Positions 7,720 to 15,156 of a DNA stretch of 22,804 bases are shown here, in pieces. The notes beneath the pieces are model-generated. The model ran no database searches, had not been told where the DNA came from, and was given only the letters and a program-made list of their open reading frames with translations. The stretch's first letter is position 1. Every line of letters starts with the position of its first letter. The position numbers and the translations under genes are program-made. Location: positions 1-22,804 of the forward strand of contig DAOWCP010000036.1 of assembly GCA_030639495.1 (NCBI GenBank), in the 5' to 3' direction. The stretch comes from JAGLTN01 sp023135255 (lineage in GTDB: Bacteria; Planctomycetota; Phycisphaerae; Sedimentisphaerales; Anaerobacaceae).

Positions 7720-8704
7720 TAACGATAAGAACCTGGACAGGCGGAACTTTATTATCCGCACCGCAAAAGCAGGAGCCGCTGTAGCTGCTGCCGGGGTAGC
7801 CTCAGCGATGCTCTACGATAAAGACGGCCCATTTCCAGACGATGGCAAAAAGCTGGTGACAGTGCCTGATTTTTCCGTGCCCGAAAGGCAAGGCCAAACT
7901 ATCAGTATCGTCAAAGGCTCCGATCGGGTAAAAACCGTAAATAAAGCGATTGACCTTTTGGGCGGGATTGAGAGATTTGTCCAGCCGGGCGATACCGTAG
8001 TAATAAAACCTAATGTTGCATTTGCAACTCCTGCATTTTTAGGGGCAACTACCAATCCGCAGCTCATAGCCGAAGTTGTCAGGCTGTGCTATTCCCGAGG
8101 CAGCGCAAAACAGGTTATCGTAACAGATAATCCCATCAACGACCCCCCAAGCTGTTTTACAATAAGCGGCATCGGCAAAGCTGCAACACAAGCCGGCGCC
8201 AAGGTGATGTTGCCGAATGACAGGTTTTTTGAAAATGCCTCAGTAAAAGGTGGGAAGTTAATAAAAGACTGGCCAATATTTTACGGCCCATTAGCAAAAG
8301 CGGATAAGCTGATAGGTATCTCACCTGTTAAGGATCACGAAAGAAGCGGCGCATCAATGAGTATGAAAAATTTTTATGGTTTGATGGGAGGCAGACGCAA
8401 TATCTTCCATCAGCATATACATACGATAATAACCGAAATCACGATGCTGTTTAAGCCAACGCTTGTCATACTTGACGGAACTAATTCGATGATGCATAAC
8501 GGCCCGACGGGCGGAGCGGTTTCCGATTTGAGAGATACCAATACCCTTATCGCCAGCTGTGATGCAGTAGCTGCGGATGCTTTCGGCTGTAGTTTGCTCG
8601 ACATGAAGGTTTCCGATCTGCCCTATATAACAATGGCAGAAAAAGCCCGCTGCGGCATCAGCAACTATGAATCTCTTAAGCCGATAATGGCAAATTTAAG
8701 TTAA
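7706..8704 (+). CDS. Tat-signal DUF362 domain protein
   Basis: The 332-aa protein begins with a twin-arginine leader (LDRRNFIIR, Arg12-Arg13, then an Ala/Gly-rich hydrophobic stretch to about residue 36). A DUF362 domain follows: the VVIKPNVAF strand, TNPQLIAEVVRL, VIVTDNPIN, GISPVKDHERSGASMSMKNFYGLMGGRRN, LVILDGTNSMMHNGPTGG, and a C-terminal ASCDAVAADAFG block. DUF362 proteins are often fused to or encoded beside ferredoxin domains, and their chemistry is not established. Here the ferredoxin partner is the next gene, 10 nt downstream. GGAGG precedes the ATG. The Tat leader suggests that the domain folds, perhaps with a cofactor, in the cytoplasm before export. Confidence 0.9.
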   Translation: MEANNNDKNLDRRNFIIRTAKAGAAVAAAGVASAMLYDKDGPFPDDGKKLVTVPDFSVPERQGQTISIVKGSDRVKTVNKAIDLLGGIERFVQPGDTVVIKPNVAFATPAFLGATTNPQLIAEVVRLCYSRGSAKQVIVTDNPINDPPSCFTISGIGKAATQAGAKVMLPNDRFFENASVKGGKLIKDWPIFYGPLAKADKLIGISPVKDHERSGASMSMKNFYGLMGGRRNIFHQHIHTIITEITMLFKPTLVILDGTNSMMHNGPTGGAVSDLRDTNTLIASCDAVAADAFGCSLLDMKVSDLPYITMAEKARCGISNYESLKPIMANLS

Positions 8705-8714
8705 AGGTACGAAT

Positions 8715-10457
8715 ATGAAAATTGTCACCACAAGAAGAATAAGTCAGATTTTCTTTTTTGGTTTGTTTGTCTGGTTCTGCATTGTCAGCAGTTTGGGCGA
8801 AGAGATAAACCAGCTTAGAGGCTGGCCCGTGAATATGTTTTTAAACATGGACCCGCTGGTATCGATAGCAACTGTCCTGACAACTCATACATTATACGCA
8901 CCTTTGATCCTGTCGCTTGCGGTGGTTGTCCTGACGATAATCTTCGGCAGATTTTTTTGCGGCTGGGTCTGCCCTTTCGGCGCAATACACCAATTCGTCA
9001 GCTACATAGCACACAATCGCAAACCCGCTGCCAAACAAATTAAACTTAACGACTACCACGCTGGCCAAAATACAAAATATTTCATCCTTATATTATTTTT
9101 GACAATGGCAGCGATTCCAATGGCCGGCGCATCTCTGCAAACAGGACTTCTCGACCCGATACCTTTGGTGACAAGGTCCTTTAATCTTCTGCTGATTCCG
9201 ATTGTTGACAGGCCTTTCAATTTTTCATCACAAATGGACAGGTTCTATGACGGCGCATGGTTTGTACTTTTGGTTTTCGCAACGCTGGTTTTACTGAATC
9301 TTTACAAACCGAGATTTTTCTGCCGATACATTTGCCCGCTGGGTGCATTGCTGGGAATACTAAGCAGGTTATCTATCTGGCGAATCGGTAAAAACAACCA
9401 ACAAAAGTGTACACAATGCAAGCTTTGCAATAAAAACTGTCAGGGCGGATGTGAACCTGCGGATAAAATAAGGATAAGCGAATGTCTGCTTTGCTTTAAT
9501 TGCAGAGACAGTTGTAAAGATGGATTGATAAGCTACCAGATTGGTGCATCCAAAGCAGGCGAAATCAGAAACCCTGATATCAACCGGAGAGGTTTTATGT
9601 TCTCGATCGTGGGCAGTTTGTTTGCTGTTCCAGCGATAAGGCTCAGTAACGAAATAGGCAGTAATTTCTCAGCAAACGTTGTCAGACCGCCGGGAGCCTT
9701 GAGAGAAGAAGAATTCCTGAAACGCTGTATCAAGTGCGGCCAATGTATACGGGTGTGTCCGACAAATGTTCTTCAGCCTGCGAGTATTAAACCCGGAATC
9801 GAAAATCTCTGGACACCGATATTCAATAACCGCATCGGCACCAGTGGATGTCAATATAACTGTGTTGCGTGCAGCCAGATCTGCCCTACTGCTGCTATCA
9901 GAGAAATAACACTTGATGAAAAACACGGAAAAGGTAAATTTGAAAAAGTTGGGCCTATAAAAGTGGGAACCGCTTTTGTTGACAGAAGCAGATGTCTGCC
10001 ATGGTCGATGGATAAGCCTTGCATCGTCTGTCAGGAAAACTGCCCGGTAAGCCCAAAGGCAATACACACTTTCGACTATTTTAAAACCGTAAGAGACGGC
10101 AAATTCACCGTCAAAAACGCAACCGCAACTACGATAGAAACAGTTCAAAGCAGTATGACAGCGGACAAATTCAGCTCCGGCGATTATTACTGCACAATAG
10201 GCAAGGAAAAACCGAGAAAGATCGTTGCTAACAGCAAAAACAAAATAGAAATAGAACCCAGCGAGAAATTTACAAACATTCCTGCCAAAGCCGACGTATT
10301 TGAAATACAGATATACCTCCAGGGCCCGGAGGTTGATATTGAAAAATGTAACGGTTGCGGTATATGCGAACATGAATGCCCGGTTACCGGTTTAAGGGCC
10401 ATCAGGATTACCGCTGAAGGAGAAACAAGAAACAGTGACAGAGGATTGTTGCTTTAA
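8715..10457 (+). CDS. NapH/NapG-like fused membrane polyferredoxin with internal twin-arginine segment
   Basis: This 580-aa protein is predicted to carry electrons from the membrane quinone pool. Residues 1-220 are polytopic and NapH-like, with the paired motifs CGWVCPFG (Cys82, Cys86) and CRYICPLG (Cys203, Cys207). Two cytoplasm-type 4Fe-4S motifs follow: Cys232/235/238/242 and Cys257/260/263/267. At 289-307 an INRRGF twin-arginine motif runs into a hydrophobic span. The C-terminal half is NapG-like, with four more clusters: Cys338/341/344/348, Cys379/383/386/390, Cys427/436/439/443 and Cys545/548/551/555. About 100 residues separate the last two. The internal RR motif suggests that the last span and the ferredoxin domain are handled by Tat, placing four clusters in the periplasm. 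Partners are likely the DUF362 protein and the aldo/keto reductases downstream. Confidence 0.9.
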   Translation: MKIVTTRRISQIFFFGLFVWFCIVSSLGEEINQLRGWPVNMFLNMDPLVSIATVLTTHTLYAPLILSLAVVVLTIIFGRFFCGWVCPFGAIHQFVSYIAHNRKPAAKQIKLNDYHAGQNTKYFILILFLTMAAIPMAGASLQTGLLDPIPLVTRSFNLLLIPIVDRPFNFSSQMDRFYDGAWFVLLVFATLVLLNLYKPRFFCRYICPLGALLGILSRLSIWRIGKNNQQKCTQCKLCNKNCQGGCEPADKIRISECLLCFNCRDSCKDGLISYQIGASKAGEIRNPDINRRGFMFSIVGSLFAVPAIRLSNEIGSNFSANVVRPPGALREEEFLKRCIKCGQCIRVCPTNVLQPASIKPGIENLWTPIFNNRIGTSGCQYNCVACSQICPTAAIREITLDEKHGKGKFEKVGPIKVGTAFVDRSRCLPWSMDKPCIVCQENCPVSPKAIHTFDYFKTVRDGKFTVKNATATTIETVQSSMTADKFSSGDYYCTIGKEKPRKIVANSKNKIEIEPSEKFTNIPAKADVFEIQIYLQGPEVDIEKCNGCGICEHECPVTGLRAIRITAEGETRNSDRGLLL

Positions 10458-10481
10458 ACGCCTGTTTTAGGAAGTGATAAA

Positions 10482-11708
10482 ATGAAGGAAAAGAAAAACC
10501 TTATTAACAGAAGAAATCTGTTAAAAAGCTTTGGCATCGCTGGGTTGGGTTCGGTTATCGCAAGAGCAGAAGATATTGCGCCAAAAATAAAAGAGCAGGA
10601 AAAAGATAAAAAAAGCAAAAACCCGCAAGTGCCAAGAAGAGTACTCGGCAAAACAGGTGTAAGCGTTTCAACCTTAGCACTTGGAACATTGTTTAATGTT
10701 ATCGAAAACCAGATAATGTTGCGCAAAGCTCTGCAATGGGGCGTTAATTACTGGGACACCGCATACGGGTATACCGGCGGCAACAGCGAGCTTGGAATTG
10801 GTAAATTCTTCAAGAAAAATCCTGAAAAACGTAAAGAAGTATTCCTTGTCAGCAAGGCCTCAGGTGCAAAAAATGCAGAGGACGCTGAAAGCCGACTCCA
10901 GGAATCGCTCAAAAGATTAAACACCGATTATATCGACCTGTATTATGGCGTGCATGTTTTAAATGACATTTCACAGATGTCCGATGAGCTTATCAAATGG
11001 GGCGAATCCGCGAAGAAACGCAAACTCATAAAACATTTTGGTTTCAGCACTCATAAAAACATGGCTGACAACCTGATGGCAGCTTCAAAGATGAAAGGCA
11101 TTGACGCTATCCTGTCGACATACAACTTCCGCCTTACAAAAGATCAGAAAATGCAGGACGCGATACAGGCATGCCACGAAGCCGGCATCGGATTAACCGC
11201 GATGAAAACTCAAGGCGTGAAAATCGAGACCAGTGAAGACAAAGAGCTAACCGAACATTTTCTAAGCAGAGGCTTTACCGAGGGACAGGCAAAAATAAAA
11301 ATGGTACTCGAAGACAAAAGGATCGCTTCGGCATGTGTAGGCAGAGGCAATCTAAGTCACCTTATACAAAACATCGCAGCTGTACTCGATAAGACAAAAC
11401 TCGCGAAAGAAGATTTTGACTTCTTTGAACAATACGCACAAAAAACATGTGACGGCTACTGCACTGCTTGCGGCCATATTTGCGATTCAGTGCTGACCGA
11501 TAGCCCTTATACAAGTGAAATACTGCGGTACATGATGTACTATAACAGTTACGGCGAGCCTGACTACGCAAGAGAGCTTTTCGCAAAGATACCTGCCGAC
11601 GTAAGAAACAATCTTCTTAATATTGATTATAACCAAGCAGAAAAACGCTGTCCGCAGAATCTGCCTATCGCAAAGATCATTGCCGAGGCTGTTGAAAAAC
11701 TTGCATGA
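10482..11708 (+). CDS. Tat-signal aldo/keto reductase with C-terminal cysteine cluster (first of tandem pair)
   Basis: The 408-aa protein starts with INRRNLLKS (Arg10-Arg11) and a short hydrophobic segment, consistent with a Tat leader. A charged Lys-rich linker follows, then an aldo/keto reductase barrel from about residue 52 (RRVLGKTGVSVSTLALG). The catalytic tetrad appears complete: Asp92, Tyr97, Lys125 and His158. After the barrel, Cys323, 327, 330, 334 and 390 form the ferredoxin-like tail seen in the iron-sulfur AKR subgroup (CPQNLPI at the last cysteine). AKRs normally use NAD(P)H, so an exported one would need prebound cofactor or electrons through the iron-sulfur site. It lies 24 nt after the polyferredoxin gene with an AGGAAG ribosome binding site. 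Its stop overlaps the start of the paralog in an ATGA. Confidence 0.92.
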   Translation: MKEKKNLINRRNLLKSFGIAGLGSVIARAEDIAPKIKEQEKDKKSKNPQVPRRVLGKTGVSVSTLALGTLFNVIENQIMLRKALQWGVNYWDTAYGYTGGNSELGIGKFFKKNPEKRKEVFLVSKASGAKNAEDAESRLQESLKRLNTDYIDLYYGVHVLNDISQMSDELIKWGESAKKRKLIKHFGFSTHKNMADNLMAASKMKGIDAILSTYNFRLTKDQKMQDAIQACHEAGIGLTAMKTQGVKIETSEDKELTEHFLSRGFTEGQAKIKMVLEDKRIASACVGRGNLSHLIQNIAAVLDKTKLAKEDFDFFEQYAQKTCDGYCTACGHICDSVLTDSPYTSEILRYMMYYNSYGEPDYARELFAKIPADVRNNLLNIDYNQAEKRCPQNLPIAKIIAEAVEKLA

Positions 11709-12949
11709 TAAACTTCATGGAAAATAACAAATTGAAAATAGACAGAAGAACTTTTATCAGCAAAACCGCTGCTGCCGGCGCAGGGTTCGTCCTTGCCGGC
11801 AATCAACTCGATATTTTAGCGAAAGAAAAAAATACCCTGACAGTTCCCAAACGAAAACTCGGCAAAACCGGTATAGAAATATCGACACTCGGTCTCGGCG
11901 GGGAGTTCAACTTTCTCGATAACCAGATAATCCTCAGAAAAGCCTATGACGCAGGTGCCACATTCTGGGACACAGCCCCCTTCTATGGCGGAGGCAACAG
12001 CGAGCTTGGTATCGGTAAATTTTTTGAGAGGAAGCCCGATGCGCGTAAAAATGTTTTGATATCCACAAAAGGATCGAGAGCCAAAGACATCAAAGACGCC
12101 GACAGAATCTTTCACAAATCCCTTCAAAGAATGAAAACTGACTATGTCGATCTTTACTGCAGTGTCCATGGTCTGGGAAAAATCGATCAGTTAACCGATG
12201 ATATGAAAAACTGGGCTAAAAACGCCAAAGCCAAGGGGCTGATAAAGGCATTTGGATTCAGCACTCACAGGAATATGGCAGAGAACCTTCGCCGCGCTGC
12301 GAAACTCGGTTGGGTAGATTTTGTAATGACCAGCTACAATTTCAGACTCATGCAGGACGATAAAATCAATCAGGCAATAGAGGCCTGTCACAAAGCGGGC
12401 GTAGGCGTAATCGCGATGAAGACCCAGGGACACAGCCCGGGCAAATATATTGATGCCAATCAGGAACTTGAATCAAAGGCAGATAAAAAGGTTGTTGAGC
12501 ACTTTTTGAAAATCGGCTTTAACAAAGGACAGGCGAAAATAAAAGCGGTCCTCAAAAACCCAGCTATCAGCTGCGTTTGTGTAGCGTGTAAGAACATCTC
12601 AATACTCAATTCAAATATCCAGGCTGTCAAAGAGCTTTCAAAACTGACTGACTGTGATATGAACGTATTAAAAGAATATGCTCTGACGACCTGCCGAGGT
12701 TACTGCATCGGTTGCGGACGATGTGAAAAGATTTTCCCCGAAACTCCTTATATCACAGATACTATGCGGTTTTTGATGTACCACGACAGTTATGGCGAAA
12801 CAGCAAGAGCCAAAGAGCTGTTCGCGCAGATCCCTGCTGATATTAAAGCCAAAATGACCAAAATCAACTACAGACCCGCAGAGGAAACCTGCCCGCAAAA
12901 TCTGCCAATTACCCAAATACTCGCCCAGGCAACAAAAAGATTGTCGTAA
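11705..12949 (+). CDS. Tat-signal aldo/keto reductase with C-terminal cysteine cluster (second of tandem pair)
   Basis: This 414-aa paralog of the preceding protein is colinear with it over the whole length. The leader has IDRRTFISK (Arg14-Arg15) followed by AAAGAGFVLAG. The tetrad is Asp89, Tyr94, Lys122 and His155. The tail cysteines are 330, 334, 337, 340 and 396, spaced Cx3Cx2Cx2C rather than Cx3Cx2Cx3C as in the first copy, and end in the same CPQNLPI motif. Divergence is large enough that the duplication is not recent, so the two may have different substrates or form a heteromer. ATG 11705 is chosen for its 4-nt overlap with the upstream stop; ATG 11717 is an alternative without a better ribosome binding site. 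It is the last gene of the operon. Confidence 0.92.
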   Translation: MINFMENNKLKIDRRTFISKTAAAGAGFVLAGNQLDILAKEKNTLTVPKRKLGKTGIEISTLGLGGEFNFLDNQIILRKAYDAGATFWDTAPFYGGGNSELGIGKFFERKPDARKNVLISTKGSRAKDIKDADRIFHKSLQRMKTDYVDLYCSVHGLGKIDQLTDDMKNWAKNAKAKGLIKAFGFSTHRNMAENLRRAAKLGWVDFVMTSYNFRLMQDDKINQAIEACHKAGVGVIAMKTQGHSPGKYIDANQELESKADKKVVEHFLKIGFNKGQAKIKAVLKNPAISCVCVACKNISILNSNIQAVKELSKLTDCDMNVLKEYALTTCRGYCIGCGRCEKIFPETPYITDTMRFLMYHDSYGETARAKELFAQIPADIKAKMTKINYRPAEETCPQNLPITQILAQATKRLS

Positions 12950-12976
12950 AAAATATCACCAAAAATAAGCCGTAAC

Positions 12977-12993
12977 TGCTTTGCACCAAAGCA
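12977..12993 (+). terminator. hairpin after the redox operon, possible terminator
   Basis: TGCTTTG (12977-12983) and CAAAGCA (12987-12993) form a perfect 7-bp stem with a 3-nt loop, 28 nt after the operon's last stop codon. No U-run follows, so it may be Rho-assisted or an mRNA 3'-end stabiliser. Confidence 0.35.
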
Positions 12994-13019
12994 CTTAAAA
13001 ATCAACAATAATTTTTCTC

Positions 13020-13049
13020 TTGAATCAGCCATGCCTTTTTTGATATAAT
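13020..13049 (+). promoter_or_regulatory. predicted promoter of the 34-codon micro-gene
   Basis: The -35 box is TTGAAT (13020-13025) and the -10 box TATAAT (13044-13049), with an 18-nt spacer. It is followed by a leader of about 45 nt, a ribosome binding site and the small reading frame. Confidence 0.65.
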
Positions 13050-13100
13050 CAGACCATCGGGAAAGACATAATATTTGTTTTTAGAAGTGGGAGTTTAGAA

Positions 13101-13205
13101 ATGGCTGAAATGAAGAAATTTTACTACGAAAAATGGATACCTTTTACAATTAACAAAAGACGCATCCTGATTCTTGCGATCGCGAGTTACATCAGTTTGT
13201 GCTGA
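13101..13205 (+). CDS. 34-residue basic/hydrophobic peptide, unknown
   Basis: ATG 13101 is preceded by GTGGGAG with 7 nt spacing and ends at TGA 13203-13205. The peptide begins MAEMKKFYYEKWIPFT. The next segment has a basic patch (NKRR), and the hydrophobic end is ILILAIASYISLC with a C-terminal cysteine. I recognise no family. The whole unit is self-contained: promoter 13020-13049, this frame, then an intrinsic terminator at 13242-13269, giving a predicted transcript of about 210 nt. It could encode a small membrane-associated peptide, or the transcript could be a regulatory RNA with an incidental frame. The good ribosome binding site favours translation. The hydrophobic stretch (about 13 residues) is short for a full membrane span. 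Confidence 0.6.
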   Translation: MAEMKKFYYEKWIPFTINKRRILILAIASYISLC

Positions 13206-13241
13206 TTCAAATTTTTTGTTTCTAATAGTTTACTAATAACC

Positions 13242-13269
13242 AAAGCCGCTTACATCAAGCGGCTTTTTT
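13242..13269 (+). terminator. intrinsic terminator of the micro-gene
   Basis: AAAGCCGCTT (13242-13251) pairs perfectly with AAGCGGCTTT (13257-13266) around a 5-nt loop (ACATC), followed by a run of Ts to 13269. This is a textbook Rho-independent terminator. Confidence 0.92.
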
Positions 13270-13283
13270 AGTGCGCTTATATG

Positions 13284-13312
13284 TTGACTTTTGGCAGAAA
13301 TAAAATTAGGCT
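13284..13312 (+). promoter_or_regulatory. possible promoter of the YdjM-like gene
   Basis: TTGACT (13284-13289) lies 17 nt before a poor -10 match, TAGGCT (13307-13312). It comes right after the preceding terminator and 36 nt upstream of the start codon. Confidence 0.35.
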
Positions 13313-13347
13313 TAGCCCTTTGAAAATTGACATGGAGAATTATTATT

Positions 13348-13875
13348 ATGCCATTCACACCTTATCATTTTGGACCAAGTGGCTTTGTCGCCCTTACTTT
13401 CAGAAAATGGATCGATGTGCCCGTTTTTATGCTGGCCAATATTGCCGTTGATATTGAAGTTCTCGTTATCGCATCTTTAGGCTGGGGTTGGCCTTACCAC
13501 AGATTCTGTCACAGCCTTGCCGGTGGGATCGTTGTTGGGATCGCACTTGGGCTGTTAGCATATCCGTTTAGGCCTTTTTTTAAATGGGCGATGAACCTTA
13601 TCAAACTGCCCTACCAGAGCAGCTTGAAAAAATTAATAATCTCCGGCATCTTAGGGGCCTGGCTGCATATACTTATTGACGCAGTATACCACTGGGACTT
13701 GCGAATATTCTGGCCTTTAAAAGATAGGTATTTATATCATCTCTTAACAAAGCACCAGGTCAAACTCGGCTGTCTCATATTCTGGGTGCTGATGATAATC
13801 CCCTTTATTCTCTGCGTAAGACAATATTACAAAAAGAAAACCTCAAAAAAACCACAAACCAGCAATAATCAATAA
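13348..13875 (+). CDS. multi-span membrane protein, YdjM/DUF457-like predicted metal-dependent hydrolase
   Basis: The 175-aa protein has several hydrophobic segments. Its His/Asp motifs resemble the membrane-bound hydrolase family of YdjM (PF04307-like): MPFTPYHFGPSG at the N terminus, NIAVDIEV, PYHRFCHSLAGG, and GAWLHILIDAVYHW. The conserved histidines and aspartates suggest a metal site at the membrane surface; no substrate is known for this family. ATG 13348 is preferred over the in-frame ATG 13327. GGAG lies about 10 nt upstream of it, and the conserved MPFTP start is typical as I remember the family. The tail is Lys-rich and low in complexity. It stands alone between the micro-gene and tyrS. 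Confidence 0.75.
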   Translation: MPFTPYHFGPSGFVALTFRKWIDVPVFMLANIAVDIEVLVIASLGWGWPYHRFCHSLAGGIVVGIALGLLAYPFRPFFKWAMNLIKLPYQSSLKKLIISGILGAWLHILIDAVYHWDLRIFWPLKDRYLYHLLTKHQVKLGCLIFWVLMIIPFILCVRQYYKKKTSKKPQTSNNQ

Positions 13876-13879
13876 CGGC

Positions 13880-13908
13880 TTGCCTATTTGTCATTTCTAA
13901 CGTATAAT
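13880..13908 (+). promoter_or_regulatory. predicted promoter of tyrS
   Basis: The -35 box is TTGCCT (13880-13885) and the -10 box TATAAT (13903-13908), with a 17-nt spacer. It lies 38 nt upstream of the tyrS start codon. Confidence 0.65.
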
Positions 13909-13946
13909 GCCGGTTTAAAATTTACTGGTTTCCGGGAAATAATGAT

Positions 13947-15155
13947 ATGTCAGAAGAAATAAAAGAGCAATTGAAGCAGTTAAGACGCGGCACAGCCGAT
14001 GTTATCAGCGAAAAAGAGTTGCGGGAAAAATTAGCTAAATCAGCTCAGCAGTCAAAGCCTTTGCGTATCAAGCTTGGTCTGGATCCGACATCGCCTGATA
14101 TTCATCTTGGCCATACCGTCGTTCTGCGGAAGATGAGACAGTTTCAGGATATGGGCCACACAGCGGTTCTTATCATCGGCGATTACACCGCAAGGATCGG
14201 CGACCCAACCGGACGCAACAGTACCCGCCCTGTTCTCTCGCCGCAGCAGATCGACAAAAATGCTAAAACGTATTTTGAGCAGGCCGGCAAAATTCTCGAC
14301 ACCAGTAAAGGCAAACTGGAAATCAGGTATAACAGCGAATGGCTTAGCGATCTGAAACTTGCTGATGTCATAAAGCTTACCGGTGTGATGACAGTTGCAA
14401 GAATGATGGAGAGGGATACTTTTGAGATAAGATATAAAAAAGGCGACCCCATCGGGCTCCATGAATTTTTATATCCGCTGATGCAAGGCTATGACTCGGT
14501 GATGATAAAAAGCGATGTCGAACTTGGAGGCACAGACCAGACGTTTAATAACCTCGTCGGCAGAGATCTGCAAAGACTCGACGACCAGGCCCCTCAAATC
14601 GTTATGACAATGCCTATATTGGTAGGCCTTGACGGCACTGAAAAAATGAGCAAATCCAAAGGCAATTATATAGGCGTAACCGATGAGCCTAAAGATATGT
14701 TCGGAAAAGTGATGAGTATTCCTGATGAACTGATGGAAAATTATTTCACGCTTTTAACTGATATCTCCGAAGCAAAAATAGCTGAGCTGACAGACGCCTC
14801 TAAAACGCATCCAAAAGAAGCTAAAGTTACTCTCGGCAAGATCATCGTAAATCAGTTTTATGATGAACAGGCAGCGGTAATGGCAGCGGAAGAATTTGAA
14901 AAGGTCTTCGCTAAGGGTCAGATGCCGGACGATATGCCGGAAGTTGAAATCACAGCAAAGCCGATCCTGGTAAATAAACTTCTCCTGACGTGTAAACTGG
15001 TATCCTCAGGCGGCGAGGGTAAACGCATGATCAAACAGTCTGCGGTCAGCATCAACAGTCAAAAAATAACCGACCCGACAATGGAAATGACGCCAAAAGA
15101 TGGTATGATATTACAGGTAGGCAAACGGAAATTCGCAAAATTGAAAGTTCTATAA
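13947..15155 (+). CDS. tyrS: tyrosyl-tRNA synthetase
   Basis: This class I aminoacyl-tRNA synthetase charges tRNA-Tyr. The 402-aa protein has the HIGH-type motif HLGH (53-56) in GLDPTSPDIHLGH, the block IIGDYTARIGDPTGR, the GYDSVMIKSDVELGGTDQTFN tyrosine pocket, and the KMSKS loop (233-237). A C-terminal S4 RNA-binding domain spans roughly 340-402, ending with GKRKFAKLKV. Length and motifs fit the TyrZ-like bacterial group rather than the shorter archaeal type. The ribosome binding site is weak (CCGGGAAATAATGAT before the ATG). Two small unrecognised genes follow closely, the first after 1 nt. Confidence 0.97.
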   Translation: MSEEIKEQLKQLRRGTADVISEKELREKLAKSAQQSKPLRIKLGLDPTSPDIHLGHTVVLRKMRQFQDMGHTAVLIIGDYTARIGDPTGRNSTRPVLSPQQIDKNAKTYFEQAGKILDTSKGKLEIRYNSEWLSDLKLADVIKLTGVMTVARMMERDTFEIRYKKGDPIGLHEFLYPLMQGYDSVMIKSDVELGGTDQTFNNLVGRDLQRLDDQAPQIVMTMPILVGLDGTEKMSKSKGNYIGVTDEPKDMFGKVMSIPDELMENYFTLLTDISEAKIAELTDASKTHPKEAKVTLGKIIVNQFYDEQAAVMAAEEFEKVFAKGQMPDDMPEVEITAKPILVNKLLLTCKLVSSGGEGKRMIKQSAVSINSQKITDPTMEMTPKDGMILQVGKRKFAKLKVL

Positions 15156-15156
15156 A

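Noticed and set aside
9669..10373. 234-codon reading frame opposite the polyferredoxin gene
   Set aside because: It lies fully antisense to a clear iron-sulfur protein, is rich in Phe and Tyr, and has no ribosome binding site or recognisable domain.
13172..13185. Near-palindrome CTTGCGATCGCGAG within the micro-gene, resembling the cyanobacterial HIP1 octamer
   Set aside because: It is a single occurrence inside coding sequence with no sign of iteration in this window, so probably chance.
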